This document shows, piece by piece, positions 35,118 to 46,368 of a stretch of DNA of 64,000 nucleotides; the stretch's first letter is position 1, and every line of letters begins with the position of its first letter. The DNA is from Plasmopara viticola. Taxonomy: Eukaryota; Oomycota; Peronosporomycetes; Peronosporales; Peronosporaceae. The DNA lies in NCBI GenBank assembly GCA_001695595.3, contig MBPM02000006.1, forward strand, positions 186,001 to 250,000, in the 5' to 3' direction. A model generated the notes under the pieces. That model was given only the letters and a program-made list of their open reading frames with translations. It was not told the DNA's origin and searched no databases. A program made the translations under genes and the position numbers.

Positions 35118-35540
35118 GACGTGGATGGCGATGGTAATTGCCACTTTTGCACGATTGCACTTTGTCTCATTTGACCGAAATTCTACAAGAATGCGGTCCG
35201 TAAAGAATTGCGCAAGGAGATGATTGCGCACCCAAATGTTGTCGATAGCAGTTTGCACAGCACTTTGAAGGCTATAGGGAAATCATTGACCATCTATTGC
35301 CAGAAGCAAGTCTGGCACCATTGAGTCATTGAATGACAATGCCCCATTTTGGCGATGTTAAGACGGAAGGCCTGTTTGCTTTTTCTTCCGAAATAAACGG
35401 AGTTTAAATTGCCTTCCTTCGCGCGTTGGAGTAAAATATAATGCCCCAATTTGCTTCGCGTTCATTTATGGCAACCATTACATTTCGATCCATTTGCGGC
35501 CAGAATTGCATGCTCCTCCTATTGGTTTACTGGCACAGAT
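35118..35540 (+). pseudogene. OTU-like cysteine protease, dead copy 1
   Basis: The plus strand reads DVDGDGNCHFCTIAL, the D-G-N-C catalytic Cys box of OTU deubiquitinases. AVRKELRKEMIAHP follows in the same frame after a TGA. A shifted frame then gives GYREIIDHLLPEASLAPLSH and MPHFGDV. Another frame gives APICFAFIYGNHYISIHLRP, the His box (NHY). The order and spacing fit an OTU domain, but at least two frame changes and several stops kill it. Established knowledge: OTU proteases cleave ubiquitin conjugates, and OTU-like domains also occur in some mobile elements. Confidence 0.65.
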
Positions 35541-36559
35541 ATGATGCACTCTCTGCAAATTTATGGGAAGTGCATCTAAGCCGTAAGCTTCGAAGGTGGG
35601 ATAGGCTCCATGAACAAGAGCCAGCAACAATCTATGACCTTACGGAAAAAATAAATTATCGATTTTTTTTTGCATACAAGCTGACAAGTAGATCATGGGT
35701 TACCTCATCGAGCCCTCGTTTTTAGATTAAATGGCTGCAATGGAAACTACGTTCACGACGTGCACCTGTTTTTCAGGACATAGTGTTTCTGGCTTTTCGT
35801 TTCCTGGTAGCTTTGGTGAAGCTCTAAAGAGGTCTTAAGAGGTGTACATCTCAATACTGGGCTATCACCTTATTGAGTTCGAGTGCGTTCCGGATAGATA
35901 ATTCGTCGAAGACCTATTGAGGATTCTCTGGCTTGGAAAACCTCAGAAACCGAAAAATAATAGCGAAATTGTCGTCAGGAATTAAGCATTCCCATAAATT
36001 TTTGCTGCGAGTGCATTCCCCGCAATTTCTCTGTAAAACTGTTACGGGTGGCCAGTCAAAGTAGCCCGTTTAATCCTTGCGCACCAAATGCTTCTGCTTG
36101 GTCGTTAGTATTGAAACAGCCTCACCATTTCCGAAAATGACATATCGCAACCGGTTCGAAAAGTCTGAATAAACATTTACCACAATGTAGTGGTCCAAAT
36201 CTACGCGGGGTGTGTGTGTTTAAACGTGCACCTGTTATATGGTCAATGTGTGGCTCTACCGAAGAGGGTGTGTGGCTATAGCGACTGTGATAAACTATAC
36301 CTTGCTAATGTGTGGCTGAGATCTAAAGAGAGATTCACCATCTTCACCAATTTTTTATGATTAATTGGGACAGTTACCGCATAGAAAAGTAATGACTTCG
36401 GAGAATCGGAAAAAATATCAGCCACTCTGCTCAAATCGGACATGACCGACAATTAAGAATACTGTATGATAATGAGTATAAGTATACACCTAACTTAATA
36501 CCTCCAACCTGACTTTGCAAAAGCAAAGGATCGAAAATACGCTAACATGTGACCATACT

Positions 36560-36885
36560 TTTCGGTAAAGGTTGGGGTGACGCCCTCCTTCCGAGCGCGG
36601 GGGCTAAATGCTCGCGCGCTTCGGACAGGTGCTCTCGGGCATCTGCAGGTCTCTAACGAGTCTCACCCTCGACGCGACGGTCTCCAGCACCGGGCGCCAC
36701 CTGGGCTCTTACCAAGTCAGAGCTAAGCAAAAAAATGGAAGACCCTCAAGACCTCGGTGCTGGCTGCACTGCCCGCCGAACGAGACCCGACGTATCCGGA
36801 CACCACTTTATGCCGTGGACTAGCCAGACTGAGCCTAGCACGTGCATAACTTGGCAACGCGATAACGTAATACAATACAATACAA
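36560..36885 (+). mobile_element. SINE-like element, copy 2 (326 bp)
   Basis: Starts TTTCGGTAAAGGTTGGGG and ends TAATACAATACAATACAA. Flanked by a perfect 13-bp direct repeat, ATGTGACCATACT, at 36547-36559 and 36886-36898. It interrupts module 1. The matching place in module 2 (around 45495) lacks it and reads ACGCTCACATTTGTAG, like an empty site. Confidence 0.85.
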
Positions 36886-37214
36886 ATGTGACCATACTAT
36901 CACGCACTAGTGTTGCTCATTTTTATTTAAATCATTTTAAAAGCTTGCTGAGAAACACCAGCATAAATAGTGTTTTATTTTCAAGTGCTGCTTGTTTTTC
37001 TTTTGCCACCGCCGCTAGCCGCAGCATGCAGCAATTCCATGTGTGAACCGATTCCATTCTCCCAGCTTGGATCCGTTCGCGTAGTATTCTTTTTCGCCGC
37101 TGGTGGCGTAAACAATTCGTGCGTATCACCCTTAGCCAACGTACACACATGCCTGCATCTAGCTATAGTTTGAAGTATTTCTATGGTTCGATCAAGAAAT
37201 TACGGAAGCAAAGA

Positions 37215-37710
37215 TTAAGAAGAGCTAAAACCTGGAGAACTCAATAAAAAAAAACTTTAAACTTGACGTTCCATTTGCTGCCGCTGATGAGATTGATGGC
37301 ATCTGCACGCAAATGCTCGTAGCTGTTTGAAGTGCTGATAAAAACCACGATGGTGAGAGTTTGGCTTTTCAAGCAGACTGTAAGCAGTATACACGATGAT
37401 TAAATCAAAAAATTCGATAGCTCGGATCTTTTGTGCGTGACTTGGAACAGACTTGGTTGTTCTTGAGCCTATGTTGCTGCAAGTCGCACGACTACACATG
37501 AAGAGAAAGAAACTTATTAAAGCGTATGTCAAGAGTATGAGCAGAATAAAACTTGGTGCTTAAGTAACTACTGAGGTCCTCCTCTTGACGACCGCTATCC
37601 GACTTCAAATTTATAGCCTCGACATGAACGAGAACTCCGCGATATAGACGACCGCTTCAAGCGTCAGAACTCAATCGACGGGACAATCTCGAGGACACCT
37701 TGAGTTAGAC
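37215..37710 (+). pseudogene. FYVE-SYLF gene 5' fragment, dead copy 1
   Basis: From 37262 the plus strand reads LDVPFAAADEIDGICTQMLV, matching LDVPSAAAGSEAAGIYRQML of the intact gene at 18984. FQADCKQY then matches exactly. After frame changes and a gap, RRPLQASELNRRDN matches RRPFSASELIRRDS. Similarity stops before the FYVE finger. Stops and shifts make it non-functional. Confidence 0.75.
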
Positions 37711-38751
37711 CAGGGAGAGTTTGTTTCTGCCATGCCCGTTGGTTGAGCATTGATGCTCACAATTAATCGGTATGCAGACATTCTAAAGTTTGCTACATAC
37801 AGCGGAAAGAAAATCATTTCCTAACGAGTATGCAAGATCTGCGCACCGATACTTCATTACTTAATTTTAAGAGAGACAAAAGATTGTCAGAAGTTGCCAC
37901 ATAAACGATCATTATAGAGTGCATGCCGCTTACCTGCTGATACTACTGGCAACTTTTATCGACCGAATTCGGTGCTTCCCATGAATCTTTCTAACAAGCA
38001 AAAGGGTATTGCATCTGATTAAAGAAAGCAGTCAAAGTGTGTCACCGCACACTAGTACTCGATTAAGTGTGGCGGTGTGACCGTTCCACTGGGTCAGGCT
38101 GTTGCTAATAGAGGAAGGTTCTACGCGATTTATAAGTGCATGGAGGTTTTTGCTTGTATGACGCTGTGATTAGTGTGAGGTGAGAAATGAGTGACATTTT
38201 CCGATTTCGCGCACAGCGCCTTTGCGATGCGGCTGTCTGTCGAAGACCTTTGTGGATTTGATAGCATTGTTAAAAGCTACAATCGCGCACCACATGCTGC
38301 CCCGTGCCTTTTGAAAGGAGCGTTTGTCACAAGTTACAATCTCGAGCACTTCCTATGTTTCGTGCAACAGCTGTTTCCTTGACTGTTCGCGTAACGCGTC
38401 CGTTTTGGAGCGAGCCTTGTCAAATCGATCAGTACGATATGTTGCTCTATTCTCGCCAGAGTCTCCGCGACATTGGGCTTCTGTTTAGCTGTGAAATTGA
38501 CACTTGCGCTGCAATGGAATGGGTCTTGTCCTCGATCCAGGACTCGTTTCGATGTGCGTCGCGTTCTTGAGGCTCGTTGCTCATTTGTGAATGAGCCATG
38601 AAAATCCAATCCCACAGGATCGAGGCGCTAGCTTTCAATCTATAGCAACTAACGATCTGTCCGTACCGGTTTTGATCACTTACAATCGAAATCTGCACTG
38701 TGACCGCATTACTGGTATGCCTTACTCACACTGCTGCTTAGACACTGCACC

Positions 38752-38811
38752 ATGAACATTTGCAAAAAAATTCGTCATTTTCGTTTTTCGGTCGACCTAG
38801 ACACGCAATGA
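38752..38811 (+). promoter_or_regulatory. Upstream ORF overlapping the start of hydrolase C
   Basis: ATG 38752 opens a 19-codon frame that ends RFRFSVDLDTQ with its TGA overlapping the main ATG at 38808 (ATGA). Same length and same C-terminal half as the upstream frame of copy B; the N-terminal half differs. Confidence 0.5.
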
Positions 38812-40403
38812 TTACGCTCCAAAGAGCTGTCTTTGTGTCTTTTATTGCTCTACTAGGTCTTGCGATCGCTTCACCTGTACAGACCTCACTTAATGCGCTC
38901 CCGTCCGTCAAGTTGCATGTCACCTTCAAACGCGCGAGCATGAAACTCCACGGCCAATCCGAGTTCGACATTTACGCTACTCCCATCGTGTCACTGGACG
39001 GTTTTAGTGTCCTCTATAACAGCTACGCGACGCTCAATGACAGTCAATCGAAGTATCAGTATTCTCTTGTGGATGGCATTGCCTATCTAACGACCGTAGA
39101 TGTCTCTGGATCTCAGTCGACACAATGCCTGACATCGAGCACAATGCCATTCAACGAGATTCTTCCTGCGCTAAATAATGCTACACCGATTCCTAGCGCC
39201 TCTATTGGTGACAAGGCGATAGAGTGTGCAAGCGGAAACCTCTTCAAAACGACATATGCTGAAACGTACTACGCCATCTGCGCATCTGGCAAACTCGGGT
39301 TCACAGTCTACAGCAGTGATCTAGACATTACCGCCGAGTATCTATACAGTCCTTTCAGCGTGTCCAAGCCAAAATTGTCTGCTGCCTTTGCGCCATGCGA
39401 AGTGGTGCTTAAGGCGACGTCGTTGACACCTACAGCATTTGCTCTCGCTACGGGCAACAAAGTCCCTTCCAGCACGTTTCGAAGACTGAAAGAAGAAGCT
39501 CATATGGCGATGCAGGCATCGTCGTGTGACACGTGTTCGACCACCCCACGTCCGTGCATTTTCTTTCATGGGTTGGGAAATAAGCACGAAATGAAAGACT
39601 TACAAAACACAGCCGATCAGCTAGTGGACAAATTCGGGAATATGCGCGATTACGCTCCTTGCTGCTCTGACATAAAATACGCTGTTCTCGAGACCGTAAG
39701 CGCTGGGTGGAGAGACGAAAGCCTTCAGCAAAAGTTTTGTGATCACTCGTTATCGAGGAGTCCCACAAGTGACATCGCTGCTGGAATTATTGACAATACA
39801 ATTATTGTTACACATTCAATGGGTGGCCTTACGATGGCAAGTGCTCTTGCAAACAACAGGTGCAAATTCAGTGACACAACGTCGTGGGTCGCATCAAGTG
39901 CTCCAATGATGGGCAGCATGGCTTCCGACTTTATTCAAGGACTGTGCGGCGATGAAGACAACAAAGTGATGGTGCAATTGTTAAGCATGACGGGTAGGTG
40001 TCCGGTAAGCATTGCTACCAAGTCCACCAGCTATCACGGCGGAAAATATAGCAATTCGACCATTGATGCTGACTATGTTGCTGCTCAGAAAGCGTACGTT
40101 GATAATGTTGCAGCTGCAATGTGTAGCGACAACTATTTTGGCCTCTTGTCCAAATTTCATGCTTCCTCGATTTTCGCTGGAACAGTCATTAATCACAAAT
40201 CGAAAGAAAACGACGGTCTTGTCGAGTTTCAAAGCTGCGTAGGAGGACTCGACGCGGGTCTTTTTGGAAATCACTATAGCAATCCTTTTTATCGACCGCG
40301 TCTGAATCACGCAGACACGGCCTTTTTGACAGGTGATAGCATTTTACAAGATTCGCGGAAGCCACACAAGTGGTTTGAGTGTCTACAATACGATGTCCAA
40401 TAA
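38808..40403 (+). CDS. Secreted alpha/beta-hydrolase-like protein, copy C (531 aa)
   Basis: Single exon from ATG 38808, starting MITLQRAVFVSFIALLGLAI, a signal peptide. Domain layout and catalytic pattern are as in copy B: TTPRPCIFFHGLG, VTHSMGGL (nucleophile Ser about 337), ENDGLVEF (Asp about 469), LNHADTAF (His about 501). Differences from copy B cluster around residues 375-415, where DFIQGLCGDEDNKV replaces DYLIELCANKNHKV and CPICKSRES becomes CPVSIATKS, so one Cys is lost. The frame is open further upstream but without an ATG. The substrate is unknown; secretion and recent duplication fit an extracellular, possibly host-facing enzyme (inference). Confidence 0.85.
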   Translation: MITLQRAVFVSFIALLGLAIASPVQTSLNALPSVKLHVTFKRASMKLHGQSEFDIYATPIVSLDGFSVLYNSYATLNDSQSKYQYSLVDGIAYLTTVDVSGSQSTQCLTSSTMPFNEILPALNNATPIPSASIGDKAIECASGNLFKTTYAETYYAICASGKLGFTVYSSDLDITAEYLYSPFSVSKPKLSAAFAPCEVVLKATSLTPTAFALATGNKVPSSTFRRLKEEAHMAMQASSCDTCSTTPRPCIFFHGLGNKHEMKDLQNTADQLVDKFGNMRDYAPCCSDIKYAVLETVSAGWRDESLQQKFCDHSLSRSPTSDIAAGIIDNTIIVTHSMGGLTMASALANNRCKFSDTTSWVASSAPMMGSMASDFIQGLCGDEDNKVMVQLLSMTGRCPVSIATKSTSYHGGKYSNSTIDADYVAAQKAYVDNVAAAMCSDNYFGLLSKFHASSIFAGTVINHKSKENDGLVEFQSCVGGLDAGLFGNHYSNPFYRPRLNHADTAFLTGDSILQDSRKPHKWFECLQYDVQ

Positions 40404-40456
40404 TTTTTTTCCTCATGATAAAGCAATCGACTGTATGTCATATTTGGTCTTCGTTT

Positions 40457-41074
40457 GGTAAACTGCCGGTACCCCTTGATTTAAGCCAATGAGGTTAGTT
40501 CATTCTATCCATCCCCCATTTTTGTGATTGGCTAATTTAATAACCTACTGATTGGCTTAAACTCGGGCTAAATGTTCGTGACGCCACTTTATTATTTAAG
40601 GGAATCGTTAAACTGCCGGTATCACTTGATATCAACTCAGGCACACCTGAGGATGTGAACGAAGTACTTTCCGAAGCAAAGTGTCAAGCGAAGGGTTGGC
40701 TACAAGCCTTTGTGAAAAATGCTAGCTTGTCAAGTGCGGTAGTTAGTGCTGACATTAAATAATAAAGTGGCGTCACGAACACTTGTATAATAAGCCCATT
40801 GCGAGAAGAAGAGTGCGAGAACAGTGATATTGAGAAGAGTGATGTTGAAAAGAGTGATATTGAGAAGAGGTATTTCTTGAAAAACAAGGAGTACCGGCAG
40901 TTGACAAAAAGGGGTACTGGATGAGTATTGCTTTCTCTTTTTATTGGTTGAAAAAACAGTGTGCTCATTAACAAAGATAAACTGCTCCCATTGATAAAAT
41001 AAACCAATCTCATTGGCTAAAATCAAGGGGTACCGGCAGTTTACCAAAAGGGCACCGGCAGTTTAACGATTCCC
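40457..41074. mobile_element. Nested terminal-inverted-repeat element (MITE-like)
   Basis: The outer left end TAAACTGCCGGTACCCCTTG (from about 40459) is mirrored by CAAGGGGTACCGGCAGTTTA ending about 41043. A second pair, AAGGGAATCGTTAAACTGCC (about 40599) and its mirror ending about 41074, interlocks with the first. A third inverted pair, GTTCGTGACGCCACTTTATT (40573) and its mirror ending about 40779, lies inside. No transposase is encoded. Short imperfect AGTGATATTGAGAAG-type repeats occur at 40830-40870. The interlocked ends suggest two insertions of one family or one element with doubled ends. It lies just downstream of hydrolase C. Confidence 0.7.
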
Positions 41075-41669
41075 TTTTCTATTTATGATATTCTATTTAA
41101 TGAGACAAAAGCTTAGCCAATCGCAATCATCAACAACCAAAAAATTGACCTTTACATTTGTCAAGTACTTTGCAGCTGTTCCTTTACATTTTGGAAAGGA
41201 GATGCCGTTCTTTAGTTTCTACCATTACAATATATATTATTGATCGGCTGAGCAATGTGCGGCCAGCTGAAATCACGTTGTGTAGTGACGCATGATATGT
41301 GATTGCTCGGAGCCCAGTAGATAGTTTGAATTTGATTAGACCATCTCTCGTCGCAAATGGATCTTCGTCATGAGCAGAGTAGCTTTTCTCGGCAGTCTCG
41401 AGCTGTCTAAACATACAGGCGGTCACTTATTCTGCCTCCCAATGTTTGATTGGAGCAGTGCAGTGCCGATGGCATTATTCCGACGCATCGTACAAAAAGC
41501 CAAACGGCTCACACTGAGCCCGGCGAGGCGAGTATTAGAGCCTCACGAGCTTATTTCTACTTTAGGCTGAGCTACTTTCTGAGAGGAACACAGTTATATT
41601 CCTCTACGGTGGCAATTGCATAAAAATTGAAATTAGAAAATCAAGACAAATATAATCAAACAGGTCCAG

Positions 41670-41895
41670 GACATCAGCGTCGAAGATGCAAGTCGTCAAA
41701 GCCACGACGAGTCTCGATCAAAAACTGTTGACATTTTTGACAACGTCACTAACCAACAGCAGACGACTTTAAATCGTCTTGCCAACACACCATCTACTTT
41801 TTGTAAGCACTCCTTCGCTGATTTGCGCAGCTTTGGCCAAGTTACAAGGCTGCTTAGCTTCGAATTTGTCCTAAATTGACGCTTTTGGTGTGCAA
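41670..41895 (-). pseudogene. SDR C-terminal fragment
   Basis: The minus strand matches the AKQPGDPAKAA...LTKSG...RRLLLGKD region of the intact SDR, with stops and indels. It is the inverted partner of the fragment at 24062-24250. Confidence 0.65.
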
Positions 41896-44082
41896 TGGCG
41901 TTTTAATTTCGCCCTACTTGACACGGCAGTACGAACATCATGGGACAGTCCGTCATTATTGTCCGTCATCAGCTGTGGCGGCCATTCTGTTTATAGCTAT
42001 TCGCGGTCTTGGGGGCGATTTTGCACAGAGTTTTATGAAATGTCTTTACGTTACTCGCAAGGGACAATTCTCGCCTTACGACTATACTAATATGCACTCA
42101 CTACACAATTACGTAATCTCTCTCGGAATCACTAACTTTCAATTTTGCCTTCAAGAAAAGGCTTAACAAACTATAAATGAATTGTGACCCTTTGGCGTGA
42201 CTTGTTAAATCCACTTCAGGCCTTACTTTTTCCACGACTTCGAGCCTGCTTTTTCAAACTGCTGTGCAAGACTGGGGTGTCAAAGTGGTGAAATCAACTC
42301 ACAACCATGGAAGAAGCTGAGATTGTCGCAGCATTCTCAAAAGCGAGGGCATTTATGGACGTACAAACACAGCAGATTATGAATTTCATCAACGATAAGG
42401 CATCACCTAGTTTGATTTTAACTACACTGATACGATAAGATCCTTCTTTTCTTGCCACTGGGCAAAAAAATTACAATCTAAAGACTAGAAAAAGCACATT
42501 TTCTCCTTGGCCGTACTCCTTTTAAAGCTTTACTCGACACCTAAGTTCCATTGTCACGAACTTAATCGAGATCGTGCTTCTGGCCAACTTACACGCCTCA
42601 TTTTTGCGCCGAAAACTTTTATCTTTCGGAGGTACTCTTGTAATATATTCGACATACAAAAGCAACAGTTGAGTGGAATCCTTTAAAATGAATTTATGCT
42701 CACTATTGGGTTTAAGCTTACAATTCACCAGTTTTAAATGCCGCTGCTCCGTGTCATGGGTTGGCGTGCACAAACCAGTCATTTTCCCTTTGTCGTATTT
42801 TCCTCACGAAACTGGATATTTCTTATCTAAACACCAGTGCAAATGAAGGTCATGTTTAAAAAACTGATCACAGGATCGATCGTCATCGTCACCGACGGGG
42901 ACTTGGTATGATGTCTGCAATTTTGCTCATTCTTTTGAAAGGGAGAAATACACTTTGTGTGTGACACATTGATAAGATTGTCCTTGCAAATGTGCTGAAA
43001 AACGAAGACAGGTAAAAGTTTTATGGAAAGTGGTGCGAGCTCTGCCGATCAGAAATGGAGGGAAATTTGAAGGTAGTTGGAACCTTCTCAGAAATGAGAT
43101 CAATGGCGCAGGCTACGCGTATTTGCTAAATACGTGGTTTCCGCATAGAGAGGAGTTTGTCCCTGCCTGAACTTAAGAGCTAAAGTACTCTGTGAATGTT
43201 GCTACAGCTCGTGTCGAAGGCGGCTATGCGACCTTAAAAATTGAATAGCAGTATCAATAAAAGATCTGGGAACACTTTATGAAAATCCAGTACTTGCAGC
43301 TTAACAGCATTGGCAAGATAATTGCCAAAACATTACCTATGATCGTTTTCATGTCATCAGTTGCCTTAGTGAGACCTTATAGACAAACGAAAAAAGAAAA
43401 TCGCGCATTACGCATCGAGTGAAGTAATACGATCCTTGCGTTCAGCTCTTGCAAAGCTATATACTTACCATATTCCTGCAGGCTATCAACCAGTATTTGC
43501 AGGCTTTGTCAATGGAAACCCCTGATAGCTGCATTCGAACGTTCATGAGCACAACAGGTATGTCGTATTCTAAATTTGTTAAGCAGCTGCAAAACACCAA
43601 ATCAAGTATGCGTGAAGATCACTTTCATAATTACTGATAGCTTCAGCACGTCCTTTGTCGAACTCTATTATCACTACGCAGGAAAAGAAAGGCTTATCAG
43701 ACTTTGTCAAAAGCTTACTAAAGTGGCATTTGGTATGGACAACGTCTTTTTGAGCAATTTGAAATAGCCTAGCCTCGGACACATGTAAAGTTTTAAGCAT
43801 ACAGGGATAGCAGCTCCGCGTGACGGCCAAAGAGCTCGACAAGAATCAAACGCGATGCGTCCGCATTGGGAATGTTAGTGTAAAGGGCGATAACAGCCAA
43901 CATCAGGCACAGAAGATGTGAAGAATGTGGCACTTTGGGTCTTTAGCGGCGAACATGCCCCTCACTGAGCTTTAACAGGCCTATTCAAGTACTCCGCGTG
44001 CGATAGTCAGCAGTATGTGATATCATGATTAGTTGTTCAGAACCTTGCCTGTGTTATTGTGCCATGTGTATATTTTTCTCAA

Positions 44083-44510
44083 GACGCGATGGTGATGGCA
44101 ATTACGCACGATTGCAGTCAGTCTCAATTGCCTAGAAAGTCACTGGATTGCGGTTTGTAAAGAATTATACCAGGAGATGATTGGGCACCCGGCATTTCAT
44201 CGCTGGCAGTTTGCACAGCACTTTGATGACTAGAAGCAAGTCATTGCTCGATTGTTGACAGAGATAAGTCCGGCACTCTTGAGTTATTGGATGCCAATGT
44301 CTTAACTTGGTAATGCAATCGCAAAACAAGCATGGAAGGCCCGTACACTTTTTCTCTTAATATGAAGGGAGTCTAACATTGCTTCCTTCAAGCGTTGGAG
44401 TACACAATAGCTTCATAATTTGCTTCACGTTAGTTAAAATGCGACCACTACTTTCGCTCCGTTCGCGGCCAGAATTACCTGCTCCTCCTATGGTGGTTTA
44501 CTGGCACATA
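44083..44510 (+). pseudogene. OTU-like cysteine protease, dead copy 2
   Basis: Reads RDGDGNY at the Cys box, so the catalytic Cys is lost. A long frame then gives WIAVCKELYQEMIGHPAF, WQFAQHFDD, and after a TAG ARLLTEISPALLSYWMPM. It aligns with copy 1 over the whole length and is more damaged around the His box. Confidence 0.6.
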
Positions 44511-45859
44511 TAAGCTACACCCGATGCAAAATCTTGGGTAGTGCATTCGAGGGGGAAGCTTTGAAAGTAGAAGGAACACCTTGATTAAAAGTCAGCAACA
44601 CCTTTGATCTTTTGGAAGTACATAATACTATCAAATCTTCTTTGCACGTGCTGACAAGTCCATCGTGGAGCACTTCATCGAGCTTTCGTACTTGGGTTGC
44701 AATCTCTGTAGTAGCAATATCACCGCAGTTGAGACTACCATCACGACGTGCAGGTGGTTTTTAAAACATAATATTCTGGTTCTTCGTTTTTTGGTAGCAC
44801 TGTTGAAACGTTTTAGAGATTTCCAAAGCTTTTTATCACAGCACTGGGCTTTCCCTTTATTTAATTTTAGTGGGTTTTGAACAAAAAATTCGTCAGAAAC
44901 CTATCGATGATTATCTGGCTTGGAAAAGAAATTGGTCCGAGAGTTTTACGATTAAGGGTACCAAAGATTGATGCTCAATTCAATGGTTAGTACACTCAAC
45001 TGCAGAATGAAAGCGAATTTTTCGTAATGACTTTAGCAATGCCATAAATTTCTGTTGTGAGTGCAGCCCCAGCGGCTTTCTGTAGATCTGCTACGGGTAG
45101 CCAGTCAAAGCAGCCCAATCAAATTGAGAATTACCCCTGCGCTCTCAATGATTTTGCTTGGTCGTTGATATCTGAGCAGCCTCATCATTTCCGGATATGA
45201 TGCTCCACCGCTAATTAGAAGGGTCTGCACGAATTTTCACCACAACGCAGTGTTTAAGATCCAAAGAAGATCCAATACCATTTTCACTTTGATGATTATC
45301 TTGGAAAGCTGCCGCATAAAACATTTTCACATGTTTTCAGTAATGACTTCGGAGGATTGGGAATACATAAGCCACACTGCCCAAATCGAACATGACAGAC
45401 GATTAAAAAAAACACCGAAAGATATCAATATACACCCCACATGCCAACTTGACATTGCAAAATTAATTGTAGATGAAGGACTGAAAAAACGCTCACATTT
45501 GTAGCCTAATACTGAGACACTTCTTACCATTGGAATCCAAGCTTGAACAGATCTTTCTAGTCGTTTATAACTTGATGTCAGACTATATACAAAGTATAGC
45601 TACTCAAATGATTAATAAAACCGATAATGTTAAACACCAGCATCAATAACGTGTTATTAATAATTCTGTTTTTTTGCCGCCGGTAGCCGCAGCTTGCAGC
45701 AACTCCATGTGTGCTTGACCGAGGTGTTATCCTTCTATATTTTCTCAGCTCTAATCGCTTCGCGTAGTACTCATTATCGCCGCTGGTGGCGCACAGAATT
45801 TGTGCGTATCACCCTTAGCCAACGCACACACATGCTACAGCGATCGAGAACAAGGAAAT

Positions 45860-46135
45860 TAAAGATAAAGTAGGAATAAAGGCTGGAGAACTCAATCAGG
45901 GAACGGTAAATTGACGTTCCACTCGCTGCTGCTGATGAGATTGATGGTATCTGAACGGAGTTATGTCAAAGAGTATGAGCAAAAGAAGAAATTGGTGCTT
46001 GTGTATTTACCAAGGTCCTCTTCTCGACGACCGCTATTCGACTTCAAATTCTGTAGCCTCAACATAACATTAACGACCGTTTTCAGCGTCAGAACTCATT
46101 CGACAGAATACTTTTATGGACACCCATAGTTAAAC
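45860..46135 (+). pseudogene. FYVE-SYLF gene 5' fragment, dead copy 2
   Basis: Matches 37215-37710 at DNA level, with an internal deletion that removes the FQADCKQY part. The SSRRP and following Ser-rich piece can still be recognised. No open frame spans it. Confidence 0.55.
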
Positions 46136-46368
46136 GGGGAAACAAAGTACGCAGATTTTTTTTACCGCGGCGCTGTAAGTACTGTGAGGTGAGAATTGAA
46201 GAGTAATTGTGACGATGTAAGTGACATCGAAAGAGACTGCTATGAAATAGAGCCATATAGTGGTCAACTATAATGCTACAATATCTTCTTAGTATTGTAT
46301 TCACTACCTTAGTAAAAAACTGCTAAATTAAATTTGGCTCACTAAACAAGCCCGGTTATATTCGTAAA

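Larger units (their letters stand above)
33350..37710 (+). repeat. Direct-repeat module 1 (OTU and FYVE fragments)
   Basis: This module matches about 42290-46140 in the same orientation throughout. Matching landmarks: a start-like stretch (KARAFPNVQTQQ vs KARAFMDVQTQQ), an OTU-like region (35118 vs 44083), and the FYVE-SYLF 5' fragment (37262 vs 45911). Both copies are decayed, so the duplication is old or both were already dead. Module 1 additionally carries the SINE-like insertion at 36560-36885. Confidence 0.7.
38150..42225 (-). repeat. Right arm of inverted duplication
   Basis: Inverted partner of 23700-28300. The order along the plus strand is hydrolase 5' flank, hydrolase C, nested TIR element (only in this arm), dead SDR fragment, SDR-promoter-like end. 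About 10 kb separates the arms. The arm lies directly between modules 1 and 2. Confidence 0.7.
42290..46140 (+). repeat. Direct-repeat module 2 (OTU and FYVE fragments)
   Basis: Second, decayed copy of 33350-37710. It begins around an ATG at 42307 (MEEAEIVAAFSKARAF), runs through an OTU-like remnant and ends with the FYVE-SYLF 5' fragment 230 bp before the LRR gene. It has no SINE insertion. No intact gene is inside; the open frames at 43449-43637 and 45250-45504 are short and unrecognised. Confidence 0.7.

Noticed and set aside
36608..36823. 71-codon frame inside SINE-like copy 2
   Set aside because: The frame is not kept in the other two copies, so the element is treated as non-coding.
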